Source of the DNA: Bacteroidota bacterium
Lineage (GTDB): Bacteria > Bacteroidota > Bacteroidia > Flavobacteriales_D > Sanyastnellaceae
Direction of reading: 5' to 3'
DNA length: 64,000 bases
NCBI GenBank assembly: GCA_027621555.1
Contig: JAQCBJ010000001.1
Location: forward strand, 62,001 to 126,000
Shown: positions 1-9,179 of the stretch, in pieces
Position numbering within the stretch: position 1 is the first letter of the stretch
How the letters are laid out: every line of letters begins with the position of its first letter
Notes under the pieces: model-generated
Databases searched by the model: none
Told to the model about the DNA's origin: nothing
The model's input: only the letters and a program-made list of their open reading frames with translations
Program-made: the position numbers and the translations under genes

Positions 1-1
1 A

Positions 2-403
2 GTGGCGTCCAAAGTGAGCCTCGTGGCGCGGGTGCCGGAAGTGCGCACCAAGTTGGTGGCCATCCAGCAACGCATGGCCGAAGCCGGCGGTGTGGTGATG
101 GACGGCCGAGACATTGGTACGGTGGTGCTTCCCCAGGCAGAACTGAAGATTTTCATGACCGCGGATCCGGAAACACGTGCGTACAGACGCCTGCGCGAGT
201 TGCAACAAAGCGGCAAAAGCGTCAGCTACGACGAGGTGCTCGACAACGTGTTGGAGCGCGACCGCATCGACTCGGAACGCGCCGTGGCGCCGCTCCGCCA
301 AGCCGACGACGCGGTGGTGGTGGACAACAGCGAATTGACCGTCGAGGAACAGTTCAATTTCCTCGTGACGTTGGCTCGAACCCGCATGGAGGAGCTCGGT
401 TGA
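2..403 (+). CDS. cmk: Cytidylate kinase, C-terminal part (5' truncated by window edge)
   Basis: This is the last 133 codons of a CMP/dCMP kinase, which phosphorylates CMP and dCMP with ATP in pyrimidine salvage. The frame is open to the window edge, so the true start lies upstream; full-length family members are about 220-230 residues. The visible part holds the family hallmark VMDGRDIGT, then the AELKIFMTA strand, an arginine-rich LID segment (AYRRLRELQQSG) and the RDRIDSERAVAPL motif followed by the D-D-A-V-V-V-D-N-S end that closes Cmk proteins. The missing part would carry the P-loop. Its TGA overlaps the ATG of the next gene (TGATG), so the two are probably translationally coupled. Confidence 0.93.
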   Translation: MASKVSLVARVPEVRTKLVAIQQRMAEAGGVVMDGRDIGTVVLPQAELKIFMTADPETRAYRRLRELQQSGKSVSYDEVLDNVLERDRIDSERAVAPLRQADDAVVVDNSELTVEEQFNFLVTLARTRMEELG

Positions 404-3384
404 TGCTGCGCGCCCTGTACACCGCAGTTGCGCTTTTGGCCGTGGCGGGATGCCACCGAGCGCAAGTCAACCCCGCCGAAGGCCCCATTCGTCCTGCATT
501 TCTTGCGGAGGACAGCTTGGCCGTCGACAGCGTGCTCCAAACCCTGACCATGGAGCAGCGCGTGGCCCAACTCCTGATGGTCCCGATTTACGCCCGAACC
601 GACACCGCGGGCTGGGCTGAAGCCGAGCGCTGGACCCGAGACCTGAGTTTGGGCGGCGTGATTTGCATGCAAGGCGGACCGGAGCACCAACGCATTCGCT
701 TGAATCGACTTCAAGCGCTCGCGGAAGTCCCGCTTATGGTGGCCTCAGACGCCGAGTGGGGCCTGGGGATGCGCCTGGACAGCACCCGCTCGTTCCCGCG
801 CGCCATGACGCTCGGTGCCACACGGAATCCCACGCTGGTGAGGATGTTTGGTCAGGTGGTGGGCCAGAGCCTCCGCGCGACGGGGGTCCACGTCAACTTC
901 GCCCCGGTGGTGGACGTGAATTCCAACCCCATCAACCCTGTGATCGGAAGCCGGAGCTTTGGGGAGGAGGTTGAGTGGGTCGGCGTTTTGGGGCAAGCCT
1001 ACGCCGACGGTTTGCAAGACGTTCACGTTTTGGCGACGGCCAAACACTTCCCTGGCCACGGCGACAGCGACAGCGACTCGCACGCCACGCTGCCGACCAT
1101 CAGCCACGACCGCACGCGTCTCGACTCTGTGGAACTCGCACCGTTCCGCCACACTTTTGATCGCGGCATGGGTGCCGTGATGGTCGCCCACCTTGACGTG
1201 CCGGGACTGGACAGCGCGGAAGCGCAACCTTCCACCCTTTCCCCCCTCATCGTGGACTCGCTGCTGCGGGGCGAGCTCGGATTCGAAGGACTGGTGTTCA
1301 CTGACGCCATGAGCATGAAGGGCTTTGCCGACTTCGTGGGGGAGCGTCCGCGCATCAGGGATGCCCTGCTCGCCGGAAACGACGTGCTTTTGTTTCCCGG
1401 CGATCCGGAAGCGGCGATCGCCGAGGCCATGGAGGCGTTGACGGACGGCAGTTTGGATTCCGCCGCCGTGACGGAAAAATGTCGGCGTGTGCTGCTCGCG
1501 AAGATGTGGTGCCATTCGGAAGAACCCCTCCCAGTCGCAGGTACGCCTTGGGAACCGGACCACGCCGACGTCATTCACCGCGAACTCCTCGCGCAGAGCT
1601 TGACCGTCCTTCCTGGAGTTGACTCGGCGACCACCGCCCCCTACCTCGGCCACTCGGGCCATCTCGTGATGCTCGACCTTGCCAACCACGAGGCCTCTTG
1701 TGCTCCGCTCGAGGCCCAGCTTCGTGCACACCTCGGATCGGGATGGACGGTGGAGCGCCACGTGTTGGGCAAAGACGCAAGCGGCATGGGACGGGACGCC
1801 GTGCAAACCGCCCTCGCAAATGCCGACCACGTGCTGATCACGGCCACGGAAATGAGCCACCGCCCTTCGCGCAACTTTGGGTTGCAACGGGACGGAGTGG
1901 CTGTTTTAGGGAAAGCCCTCGAAGCTGCTCGCGTGGACGCCCACAAAGTGAACGTCGTATGGATGGGAAACCCCTACGCCCTTCGTGACTTCATGCCGCT
2001 GCGCGAACGTGCCTCCACGCTCATGGTGGCCTACCAAGACGATGCCCGCACCAGCGAAGCCGTGGCCGATGCCTTTGCGGGAGTCGTCCCAGCACGTGGC
2101 GTGTTGCCAGTTTCTCCTGTCGATGCGGCCTGGGCCGCGGGCGACGGGCTGAACTGGGAAGGCCACCAGCGACTGGGAAGGCCAGTGGAAGGACGGCTCG
2201 GGTTTTGGCAAACCCCATCTGGCCAAGTAGACAGCCTTTTGAATGTGGCCTTGAAGGAAGAGGCGTTGCCGGGCGCGCGCGTGGTGGTGGCGCATCACGG
2301 CCAAATCGTTCTCGACAAGGCTTTCGGGACCTTGGACGGCACGCACCCTGTCACGCCTGAATCCGTGTACGATTTGGCGTCCATCACCAAGGTGGCCGTC
2401 ACGGGCAACGTCCTAATGCACCTCGCGTCACAAGGGAATTTGGACATCGACGCGTCCATGGCTCGGCTTCTTCCAGAATTGAGCGACCACCCGCTCGGCA
2501 CGCGCACGCCTCGGGAGTTGTTGACGCACCAAGCGGGGCTCGAATCGTGGATTCCGTTCTACGTGTCCGCGCTGGCCGACAGCTCTGGAGTCTTTGGGAC
2601 CGAACCCACCGACGGTTGCGGCATTGAGGTGACTCCGTCGATGTTCCTCGAGGACGCGTACACGGACTCGGTGTGGTCCATGATTCTCAATGCGGAATTG
2701 GACCCCGCAGGCAAATACCGGTACAGCGACCTCGGCTTTTACATGTGGATGCGCATGTTCAAGCAGCGCGGCCTGAACGTGGCGGATTGGGTGGATCGCG
2801 AACTCGCCAAACCTTTGGGGTGGTCGAGCTTTGGATTCAACCCGCTCGGACGAGGAATCGACACCGACCTTATTGCCCCCACTGAATTGGACGAAGCGTT
2901 CAGGAAGTGCGTGGTGCACGGAACGGTGCACGACCCCGGTGCGGCGATGCAAGGCGGCGTGGGGTGCCACGCGGGCCTGTTTTCCAACGCCTACGACTTG
3001 ACCGAGCTCGGCGAAGCTTGGCTGCGAGGCGGAAAGCTCCGGGGCGTGGAAGTGGCCCCCGCAGACGTGCTCGCGAAGTGGACCCAGCGCGGGTTTCCGG
3101 CAGGAGACAACCGACGCGGCATCGTGTTTGACAAGCCAGCCCTCGACCCCGACTCCGGCCCCACGTGCGACCTCGCCTCTTGGGAAAGCTTTGGGCACAC
3201 TGGGTTTACGGGCACGTTGTTGTGGGTGGACCCGGCCTACGATTTGGTCTACGTGTTCTTGAGCAACCGGACCTACCCCGACGCGAGCAACACGCGGTTG
3301 CTGCGGCTTGACACGCGGACAGAGATCCAGAGGGTGGTCTTGGAACATTTGGGCGCTTCAAGCCGTTTTCCTGAAGACTCATGA
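403..3384 (+). CDS. Lipoprotein: GH3 beta-N-acetylglucosaminidase fused to a serine beta-lactamase-type hydrolase
   Basis: A 993-residue lipoprotein probably acting in the periplasm on peptidoglycan fragments. The signal peptide ends in AVAGC, with Cys17 as the lipidation site. Residues about 45-370 are a NagZ-like GH3 domain: the KHFPGHGD signature at 214-221 supplies the acid/base His dyad, and FTDAMSMKG around Asp301 holds the nucleophile. Residues about 610-985 form a class C beta-lactamase/DD-peptidase-like domain with SITK (Ser660, Lys663), YSD near 774 and HTG at 932-934 in the KTG position. This fusion is known in Bacteroidota; the pairing suggests combined removal of GlcNAc and processing of stem peptides, which is inference. 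ATG at 403 was chosen over the TTG at 400 because it overlaps the cmk stop. It overlaps bshA by ATGA. Confidence 0.9.
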   Translation: MLRALYTAVALLAVAGCHRAQVNPAEGPIRPAFLAEDSLAVDSVLQTLTMEQRVAQLLMVPIYARTDTAGWAEAERWTRDLSLGGVICMQGGPEHQRIRLNRLQALAEVPLMVASDAEWGLGMRLDSTRSFPRAMTLGATRNPTLVRMFGQVVGQSLRATGVHVNFAPVVDVNSNPINPVIGSRSFGEEVEWVGVLGQAYADGLQDVHVLATAKHFPGHGDSDSDSHATLPTISHDRTRLDSVELAPFRHTFDRGMGAVMVAHLDVPGLDSAEAQPSTLSPLIVDSLLRGELGFEGLVFTDAMSMKGFADFVGERPRIRDALLAGNDVLLFPGDPEAAIAEAMEALTDGSLDSAAVTEKCRRVLLAKMWCHSEEPLPVAGTPWEPDHADVIHRELLAQSLTVLPGVDSATTAPYLGHSGHLVMLDLANHEASCAPLEAQLRAHLGSGWTVERHVLGKDASGMGRDAVQTALANADHVLITATEMSHRPSRNFGLQRDGVAVLGKALEAARVDAHKVNVVWMGNPYALRDFMPLRERASTLMVAYQDDARTSEAVADAFAGVVPARGVLPVSPVDAAWAAGDGLNWEGHQRLGRPVEGRLGFWQTPSGQVDSLLNVALKEEALPGARVVVAHHGQIVLDKAFGTLDGTHPVTPESVYDLASITKVAVTGNVLMHLASQGNLDIDASMARLLPELSDHPLGTRTPRELLTHQAGLESWIPFYVSALADSSGVFGTEPTDGCGIEVTPSMFLEDAYTDSVWSMILNAELDPAGKYRYSDLGFYMWMRMFKQRGLNVADWVDRELAKPLGWSSFGFNPLGRGIDTDLIAPTELDEAFRKCVVHGTVHDPGAAMQGGVGCHAGLFSNAYDLTELGEAWLRGGKLRGVEVAPADVLAKWTQRGFPAGDNRRGIVFDKPALDPDSGPTCDLASWESFGHTGFTGTLLWVDPAYDLVYVFLSNRTYPDASNTRLLRLDTRTEIQRVVLEHLGASSRFPEDS

Positions 3385-4532
3385 GCCCTTCCTCTTCCCA
3401 GCTTCGCATTGGCATTGTCTGCTACCCCACGTTTGGGGGTAGCGGCGTGGTGGCGACAGAGTTGGGAAAGGCCCTTGCTGTCCAAGGACACGAGGTTCAT
3501 TTCATCACCTACAACTTGCCGGTGCGTTTGGGCTCCTTCCATCCGCGCGTCTTCTACCACGAGGTGGAGGTGAGCAAGTACCCGCTGTTCGAATACCCCC
3601 CGTATGAGCTGGTGCTGACGAGCAAGATGGTCGAGGTGGCCCAAACCCACAACCTCAACCTTCTCCACGTTCACTACGCCATTCCTCACGCGAGCGCCGC
3701 GGTCAACGCCAAGCAGATTTTGGCAGAGGCCGACCTGCACGTGCCGGTGGTCACCACCTTGCACGGCACGGACATCACGCTCCTCGGCAAGGACCCGTCG
3801 TTCAAGCCCGTGATCACCCACGCCATCAACGCCAGCGACGCGGTCACCACGGTGTCTCAGTCGCTAAAGGAGGACACGCAGCGTTTGTTTGGGGTGACGC
3901 GCGACATCGACGTCGTGCACAACTTCATATGCCCCAAGCATTTCGACCGACCTGCGGATCTTGAATTCCGAAAGCAGCTCTCCCCTTCAGGAGCGCCCAT
4001 ACTTTGCCACATCAGCAACTTCAGACCGGTCAAACGCATCGACGACGTCGTCAAGGTCTTCGCCAAGGTGCGTGCCGAGCGCGAGTGCACGTTGTTGATG
4101 GTCGGTGACGGGCCAGAACGCGGCAACGCCGAAGCACTCAGCCGTGAGCTCGGGGTTGCAGAGGATGTCGTCTTCTTGGGCAAGGTGAAAAACCCCATTG
4201 AGCCATTGCTGATTTCCGACCTGTTGCTCCTGCCTTCGGAGACCGAGAGCTTTGGGCTCGTGGCGCTGGAAGCCATGGCGGCCGGCGTTCCGGTGGTGTC
4301 TTCCAACGTGGGCGGCCTTCCCGAAGTCAACGCCCAGGGCAAGACCGGATTTTTGCGCCCCGTCGGTGACGTCGAAGGCATGGCCCAAGACTGCCTCCAA
4401 GTGCTTGACGACACTCGCCTTCCGGCCTTTCGCGATCAGGCCAAGGGCCGATCCCAGCTCTTTCACATCGAACGCATTTTGCCCCAGTACCTGGCGGTGT
4501 ACGGCCGCGCCTTGACCTTGAATCCCGCATGA
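3381..4532 (+). CDS. bshA: N-acetyl-alpha-D-glucosaminyl L-malate synthase BshA
   Basis: A 383-residue GT4-family glycosyltransferase (GT-B fold) that joins UDP-GlcNAc to L-malate, the first step of bacillithiol synthesis, in the cytoplasm. The N-terminal domain opens with the BshA-typical IGIVCYPTFGGSGVVATELG glycine loop, followed by HVHYAIPHA and TTLHGTDITLLG. The C-terminal UDP-sugar domain carries the E-x7-E type motif in ETESFGLVALEAMAAGVP near residues 285-300. Length matches characterised BshA (about 380). The start overlaps the upstream stop (ATGA) and its own stop overlaps the next ATG, so it lies in the middle of a tightly packed operon. A bacillithiol role is expected: many Bacteroidota make this thiol. 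bshB and bshC are not in this window. Confidence 0.93.
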   Translation: MSPSSSQLRIGIVCYPTFGGSGVVATELGKALAVQGHEVHFITYNLPVRLGSFHPRVFYHEVEVSKYPLFEYPPYELVLTSKMVEVAQTHNLNLLHVHYAIPHASAAVNAKQILAEADLHVPVVTTLHGTDITLLGKDPSFKPVITHAINASDAVTTVSQSLKEDTQRLFGVTRDIDVVHNFICPKHFDRPADLEFRKQLSPSGAPILCHISNFRPVKRIDDVVKVFAKVRAERECTLLMVGDGPERGNAEALSRELGVAEDVVFLGKVKNPIEPLLISDLLLLPSETESFGLVALEAMAAGVPVVSSNVGGLPEVNAQGKTGFLRPVGDVEGMAQDCLQVLDDTRLPAFRDQAKGRSQLFHIERILPQYLAVYGRALTLNPA

Positions 4533-5095
4533 GCACGTCACGCATTGGAGACCGCATCCTCATGTCCAGCCAAGGAGACCGCTGGATCGCCACCATCGCA
4601 AGCACCATCCCCTCTTGGCAACGGCAATCGTTGGAGATTTGGTTTGGCGCGTGGATGGGGTTGGGCGCCATGCTCGCCTATGGCGTGTACACCTACCCTG
4701 GGTCAGAACGCACCTTCTACCTGATTTGCATGGGGTTTTGGGCCTTCTTCGCCCTCAAAGCATTCCGGGCGGTCCGTTGGCGCCGCTCCGGAATCGAAGT
4801 GATTCAACTGAGTTCGAAAGGCTTGGAGATGCGGTTGGACTTCGGCAAGAAACAAGGCACCGCCTCTGTTCATTCGCTGGACGTGGTTGAACCCGCGGCG
4901 GTCCCCGAGCCAAATCCTCGGTCGTTCATGGAATCCATGGAACAGCAATTTTGGGTCGTCGGAGGGGACCGCATCCAACTTCAAATCGGAGGGAAAACCC
5001 ACGTATTTGGGAAGCAACTTCCCTTGCGTGACGCCGAACAATTGGCCAAGGCCTTCAACCAGAGGCTGGCCAAACTTCAGAAACAGGGGGCCTAA
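4529..5095 (+). CDS. Small membrane protein with two transmembrane helices, unknown function
   Basis: A 188-residue protein I do not recognise. Two adjacent hydrophobic helices at about residues 36-54 and 62-82 (LEIWFGAWMGLGAMLAYGVY and FYLICMGFWAFFALKAF) form a hairpin. After it comes a cytosolic beta-rich domain of about 100 residues that looks like a bacterial PH-like or DUF-type membrane-anchored domain: it has IEVIQLSSKGLEMRL, then an acidic-basic strand pattern, then IQLQIGGKTHVFGKQL. There is no signal peptide or enzyme motif. It is coupled to bshA by an ATGA overlap, so co-expression is likely, but that does not establish a role in thiol metabolism. Conserved length and codon use like its neighbours argue that it is a real gene. 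Confidence 0.8.
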   Translation: MSTSRIGDRILMSSQGDRWIATIASTIPSWQRQSLEIWFGAWMGLGAMLAYGVYTYPGSERTFYLICMGFWAFFALKAFRAVRWRRSGIEVIQLSSKGLEMRLDFGKKQGTASVHSLDVVEPAAVPEPNPRSFMESMEQQFWVVGGDRIQLQIGGKTHVFGKQLPLRDAEQLAKAFNQRLAKLQKQGA

Positions 5096-5183
5096 CGTAC
5101 TCGCCTGAGACGCCGGCCAATTTCTGGCGTGCGCCCGCAAACACTTCGGATGCTGACAGGAACCCCTAGGCCATTCTTGGGGC

Positions 5184-5861
5184 ATGAAACAGCGACTTGG
5201 CCTGCGCGCAGCAGGAATCTTTGTGCTCGCTTGCCTCTCAATTGGCTGCCTGCCCGAGGACTGCGCCCCACCTTCCCTTGTGGTGTTGGATGCCTTTGGC
5301 GAACCGCCCACCGAAGGATTTGTTTTGCTCACCCAATCGACCGGCACGAGCGGCGGCAACCTTCCTCTGACTTGGGAAGTCTTGGGAGACACCCTTCATT
5401 GGGACCCCGTAACGGGTCACGTCACCGCCACCCAAGCCATCCCCCCAAACGCTTGGTGGAGCGTGCATTCTCCTGACCCCCTTGACCGGGACGTGTGGCG
5501 AAACACAAGGACCGAAGTGGAGACCCAGGATACGGTGATTTTGGCGATCAAGGTGCCGTTTCACGTGACGGCTCGCCTGCACCGAGGGGTTGGAGCCACC
5601 GTGTCCCATTACACGCTGGAGTCATCCAGCCTCAAGGACGCACCTGCCGTGCTGGAAACCTGGGACGTGACAACCGGAGCCGTGGTGTCCGACGGTCACC
5701 TCGTTGCGAATTCCTTCCCGGCGACCTTGAAGCTGCTTCGTCACACGTCTTCGCCGACGTCAACACGTCCAGTGGCTACAACGGAAGTCGATTTCATCGG
5801 AAGCACCACGGCCATCCATGCTCACTGGTCCGATTTGGACTTCCACAAGGAACTGCCATGA
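5184..5861 (+). CDS. Predicted lipoprotein, unknown function
   Basis: A 225-residue protein with a lipoprotein signal peptide ending LSIGC (Cys about 22), so it is likely anchored in a cell-envelope membrane. The mature part has no motif I recognise and looks beta-rich (repeated alternating hydrophobic stretches, many Thr/Ser/Val). Its stop codon overlaps the ATG of the following exported hydrolase (ATGA), so the two are co-translated and may act together at the cell surface. The 88 bases before it hold only a weak five-base-pair inverted repeat (ACGCC/GGCGT) and no clear -7 box. Confidence 0.75.
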   Translation: MKQRLGLRAAGIFVLACLSIGCLPEDCAPPSLVVLDAFGEPPTEGFVLLTQSTGTSGGNLPLTWEVLGDTLHWDPVTGHVTATQAIPPNAWWSVHSPDPLDRDVWRNTRTEVETQDTVILAIKVPFHVTARLHRGVGATVSHYTLESSSLKDAPAVLETWDVTTGAVVSDGHLVANSFPATLKLLRHTSSPTSTRPVATTEVDFIGSTTAIHAHWSDLDFHKELP

Positions 5862-8761
5862 AGGGGGTCTTCAGCAATTTGTTGTTTCTGACATGCCTTG
5901 TTCAGGCTGCTGTCGCTCAACCCTACCTCGCCCCTTTGCCGGACATCCCTCCGTGGTGCATCGATTCGGGAGCCGGCAATGCAGATGTCTCTGTCCTCTA
6001 CGACGGCGTTCTCGTTCAGGGGGCCGCAACCGTTCGCATGGGGTCAGACAACGTGTTTGACCGTCCGGTCATCCTCGTGGAAGGGTTTGACTTCGGCTCC
6101 GGGTGGGACGAAGACCAGCTTGGGTTTGGCCTCATCACCTGGACCCGCATTCACGGAACAGACCCCCTGAACTTTCCTATGGGCTTGGATTACCGACCGA
6201 TGTTGGACGACTTGCATGCCGCCGGAGCCGACTTGGTCTTTCTCGACTTTGCCGAAGGGACCACCTCCCTTCAATCCAAAACGGCCTTGTTGACGCACGT
6301 CCTTGGCCTCATACGTGATCACCAGGTGGGCAGCATTCCCGGCGTACTCGTGGGAGTCAGCATGGGCGGCGTGGTCGCACGAATGGCGCTCTGCCAATGG
6401 GAGTTGGAAGGTTCACCGCACTGCATTGGACAATACCATTCCATCGATGCTCCTCACCTTGGAGCGACCCTCCCTGTCAGCCTTCAAGCCCTGATACTAG
6501 GTCTTTCCACAATGAGTGAAACAGGCCTTTCCCTTTGGCACGCCCTCAACTCCTCGGCGGCACACCAACTCTTGCAGCACCACATTGCGAACAACGGCAT
6601 GCACGACGACATCCAAGACGTGCTGTCCAACCTCGGTTGGCCCCAAAGATCTTTGAATTTCAATGTGATCAACAGCCGAGAAAATGCGACGGCGCCCCTG
6701 ACTTCTGACCCTTTGCTCCACATCGAATGGGGATTGGAATGGCCCTGGGACGTGACCACTTGCTTTGTACAAGCCGACAGGTGGTCTGCTCCTCCCTCAC
6801 AAGGGACAGCCACGTATGCCCTTCCTGGGGAATTGTTCTCCCTGAGCGGAATGGATCCCTTGGAGGTCGGAGTACTTACGTTTCCCCAACCCATGCACGA
6901 CGCAGAGGCTGCTGCTGGTTCAGAGGCGGGGCACATTCAGGATCTCGCCGCAGCTCTGATGGCAAGCATTCCCCTGCCCATTCTTCATTCCAACCTGCAA
7001 ACGGGGGCCACTTTTGTCCCCTTTGAAAGTGCCCTTGGGGTGACCGACGAACCTGAATCCCCTTGGGATGACGTGTCGACTGCCACGGAAATCGAGCCGA
7101 GAGAAACGCACGCCTCATTGCCGTCACATCACCGCAATTGGCTTTGGGAACGAATGCATGCCATCTGGCATGACTCCGAAGTCTGGGCCAACATTTACTC
7201 TGCGGAGACATCCATCACGATGGGTTGGCAGGATCCGCTGGTCCGCACGCTCCCGGGCGGGCTCGTGACGCAAGAAGGTCAGCTGGTCGTGGGAAATGCG
7301 GAGGAGCTCTTTGAGGTGCACACCTCGCCTTGCGAAGGCAACTTCCGTGCCGAAGATGGAGGCGAAATCCACGTTGGCCTCGCTCCTTCCGCACATGGCA
7401 TCTTAAGAGTGGGCAGCGGGACTTCCCTGTTTGTCGGACCTGGTGGGCGCCTAGACATTCATAACGGGTCAACCCTTGTGGTGGAACCGCACGGCCATCT
7501 CCACCTCGAAGGAGGGCTCGTGGTGGTGCACGACGGAGGAATCCTGGAAATCCAACCTCAAGGAATGATGGGCGCTTCTGGCGGCATGCTCAGGCTGGAT
7601 GGCAACGAGGCCACGTGGAACATGCAAGGCAAACTCACCCTTACGTCAGGTGAGGCACTCGTCGTGGACAACGAAGGCCATATGAATTGTCTGCCTGGGT
7701 TGGTCATGCACCTGCCTCACCTTTCGTCTTGCAAAATCAACCAAGGAACCGAAGGAGAGATCTCGATGAAGGGAGAAATGATCCTGCAGGGATCTGGCAA
7801 ATTCGAGGTGCGAGGTGGGCATGTTGGATTTTTAACCAGCGGCACGCTCCTCGCTCATACACCTACGGAATGGGACGACGTGGAATTCGTGGCCGAATCC
7901 AGTTCAGAAATCCACGTTCGCACCTCCTCAACGACAACCCTCGACGACTGCGAACTCGGAAACCTTCTTTGGCACCATGAATGCGCGAGCAGTTCACCGT
8001 CCTTGTTCAAGCTCAAAGACTGCCAATGGGTTCATGGACGCTGCGCCGTCCAAGGCGGACGGGCTCGACTCACAGACAACCACTTTGACCACGCTGTTGT
8101 CGACCTCGATTCGCTCGCTTACCCTTCGCGACTCTCGGGAAATTACATTCACGCTGCATTTTACGAATCCACTCCGTCAGTAAGCATCAGCGACACTCCA
8201 CATGAGGTTTGGATTGAAAGCAACAGGTGGATCGGAGGAAAGGGCTTGGAGATCATAAACAGCCGTGCCATCGCCTCGTGCAACCGATGGGAACAATGCC
8301 AAACAGCTTTCTTGATGCAAGGGATTTCTTCTGGCTGCTTCTCCCCTGCTTGCGGAGGAGGAAACAACCGTTTGTTGAACAACGGCACGCACTTCAGGGT
8401 CCTCAATGCGCCCATGCCTCAACTCGATTTTGGCAGCAATCACATTGGTCCGGTTTCCGAAGTGGTGGTTGCCGGGGAAACAACCCTTCCTTTCTCGTCG
8501 TGGACGGTGCAGGGTGCAAGCTGGGATGTCAGCCTCTTGGACAACCCGTGGTTCAGCCCAATTCCAGCAAGCCTCTTTTCCAACGCGTCGGGCGTGTGCA
8601 CTCCTGTTTCGTGCTTTGCTCAAGACATCGTGGCAGAGTCCGGATGCGATGACACGGTCTCCGAAAAACCGCTAACCAAAGCCAAGCCCCTTCAACGCCT
8701 CTGGAACGTGCTCGGTCAATCGGTTCTTCACCGAAGGGATGCCATCAATCCAACTGACTGA
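5858..8761 (+). CDS. Secreted alpha/beta-hydrolase with C-terminal beta-helix region
   Basis: A 967-residue exported protein. ATG at 5858 begins a clean signal peptide (MKGVFSNLLFLTCLVQAAVAQ); the frame is open further upstream to 5495, but that part is antisense-like and overlaps the lipoprotein gene. Residues about 65-260 resemble a lipase/PGAP1-like alpha/beta hydrolase: a VILVEGFDF strand, the nucleophile elbow GVSMGG with Ser168, and a downstream SIDAPHLGA segment. Residues about 480-900 show short repeating strands with G-x-L and N/D turns (SGTSLFVGPGGRLDIHNG and similar), typical of a right-handed parallel beta-helix. The C-terminus keeps only LWNVLGQSVLHRRD, which resembles one strand of a T9SS sorting domain. 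Its last 17 bases overlap the convergent aroQ. Confidence 0.78.
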   Translation: MKGVFSNLLFLTCLVQAAVAQPYLAPLPDIPPWCIDSGAGNADVSVLYDGVLVQGAATVRMGSDNVFDRPVILVEGFDFGSGWDEDQLGFGLITWTRIHGTDPLNFPMGLDYRPMLDDLHAAGADLVFLDFAEGTTSLQSKTALLTHVLGLIRDHQVGSIPGVLVGVSMGGVVARMALCQWELEGSPHCIGQYHSIDAPHLGATLPVSLQALILGLSTMSETGLSLWHALNSSAAHQLLQHHIANNGMHDDIQDVLSNLGWPQRSLNFNVINSRENATAPLTSDPLLHIEWGLEWPWDVTTCFVQADRWSAPPSQGTATYALPGELFSLSGMDPLEVGVLTFPQPMHDAEAAAGSEAGHIQDLAAALMASIPLPILHSNLQTGATFVPFESALGVTDEPESPWDDVSTATEIEPRETHASLPSHHRNWLWERMHAIWHDSEVWANIYSAETSITMGWQDPLVRTLPGGLVTQEGQLVVGNAEELFEVHTSPCEGNFRAEDGGEIHVGLAPSAHGILRVGSGTSLFVGPGGRLDIHNGSTLVVEPHGHLHLEGGLVVVHDGGILEIQPQGMMGASGGMLRLDGNEATWNMQGKLTLTSGEALVVDNEGHMNCLPGLVMHLPHLSSCKINQGTEGEISMKGEMILQGSGKFEVRGGHVGFLTSGTLLAHTPTEWDDVEFVAESSSEIHVRTSSTTTLDDCELGNLLWHHECASSSPSLFKLKDCQWVHGRCAVQGGRARLTDNHFDHAVVDLDSLAYPSRLSGNYIHAAFYESTPSVSISDTPHEVWIESNRWIGGKGLEIINSRAIASCNRWEQCQTAFLMQGISSGCFSPACGGGNNRLLNNGTHFRVLNAPMPQLDFGSNHIGPVSEVVVAGETTLPFSSWTVQGASWDVSLLDNPWFSPIPASLFSNASGVCTPVSCFAQDIVAESGCDDTVSEKPLTKAKPLQRLWNVLGQSVLHRRDAINPTD

Positions 8762-9179
8762 AATGATCCACCGCCACCAGGTACCCCGTCTTTCCCAAAC
8801 CTGAAATGCAGGCCTTGGCTGCCGAGGCGGTCAAGCTGGTGCGTCGAAAGGACTCTCGGGCGTGGATGTTGGAGAGGTGGACTTCGACGGTGGGGATGCC
8901 AATGGCTTCGACGGCATCACGCAACGCCACGGAGGTGTGGCTGTAGCCACCCGGGTTGAAAATGACCCCGACGCACGACTGGGCCGCGTCATGCAGGGCG
9001 TTGATGAGCTCGCCTTCCACGTTGCTTTGAAAGGTGCTCAGCTCAAATCCTCGGGCCGACGCGTGGTCACGCACGGCGGCTTCGAGCTCAGCAAGGGTCA
9101 ACGTGCCGTACATCGCGGGGTCGCGTTGTCCGAGCAGGTTGAGGTTGGGTCCGTGAATCAGGGCGAGTCGCTTGCTCAT
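8745..9179 (-). CDS. aroQ: Type II 3-dehydroquinate dehydratase
   Basis: A 144-residue dodecameric-type dehydroquinase, step 3 of the shikimate pathway (3-dehydroquinate to 3-dehydroshikimate). It has the full family signature: IHGPNLNLLGQRDPAMYG with the catalytic Arg and Tyr on the flexible loop, FQSNVEGELINALHDA, FNPGGYSHTSVALRDA and VEVHLSNIHARESFR. The ATG at 9179 overlaps the stop of the transporter upstream (ATGA), so it is translated from that transcript. Its 3' end overlaps the convergent hydrolase gene by 17 bases. Two other shikimate genes are elsewhere in the window (aroK at 14443, DAHP synthase at 31506) but are not linked to it. Confidence 0.95.
   Translation of the reverse strand: MSKRLALIHGPNLNLLGQRDPAMYGTLTLAELEAAVRDHASARGFELSTFQSNVEGELINALHDAAQSCVGVIFNPGGYSHTSVALRDAVEAIGIPTVEVHLSNIHARESFRRTSLTASAAKACISGLGKTGYLVAVDHFSQLD

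Noticed and set aside
1063-1082. Short tandem GACAGC repeat in the GH3 domain
   Set aside because: It encodes D-S-D-S-D-S next to the catalytic loop, in place of the usual D-T-D-V-D-S; only three units, so a coding feature and not a regulatory repeat.
745-1887. 380-codon open frame on the minus strand inside the GH3/serine hydrolase gene
   Set aside because: Rich in Arg, His and Val with no domain motif; it is the reverse-complement shadow of a strongly supported gene in GC-rich DNA.
5495-5857. N-terminal extension of the secreted hydrolase
   Set aside because: Runs inside the lipoprotein gene in another frame; the signal peptide at 5858 and the ATGA overlap mark the true start.
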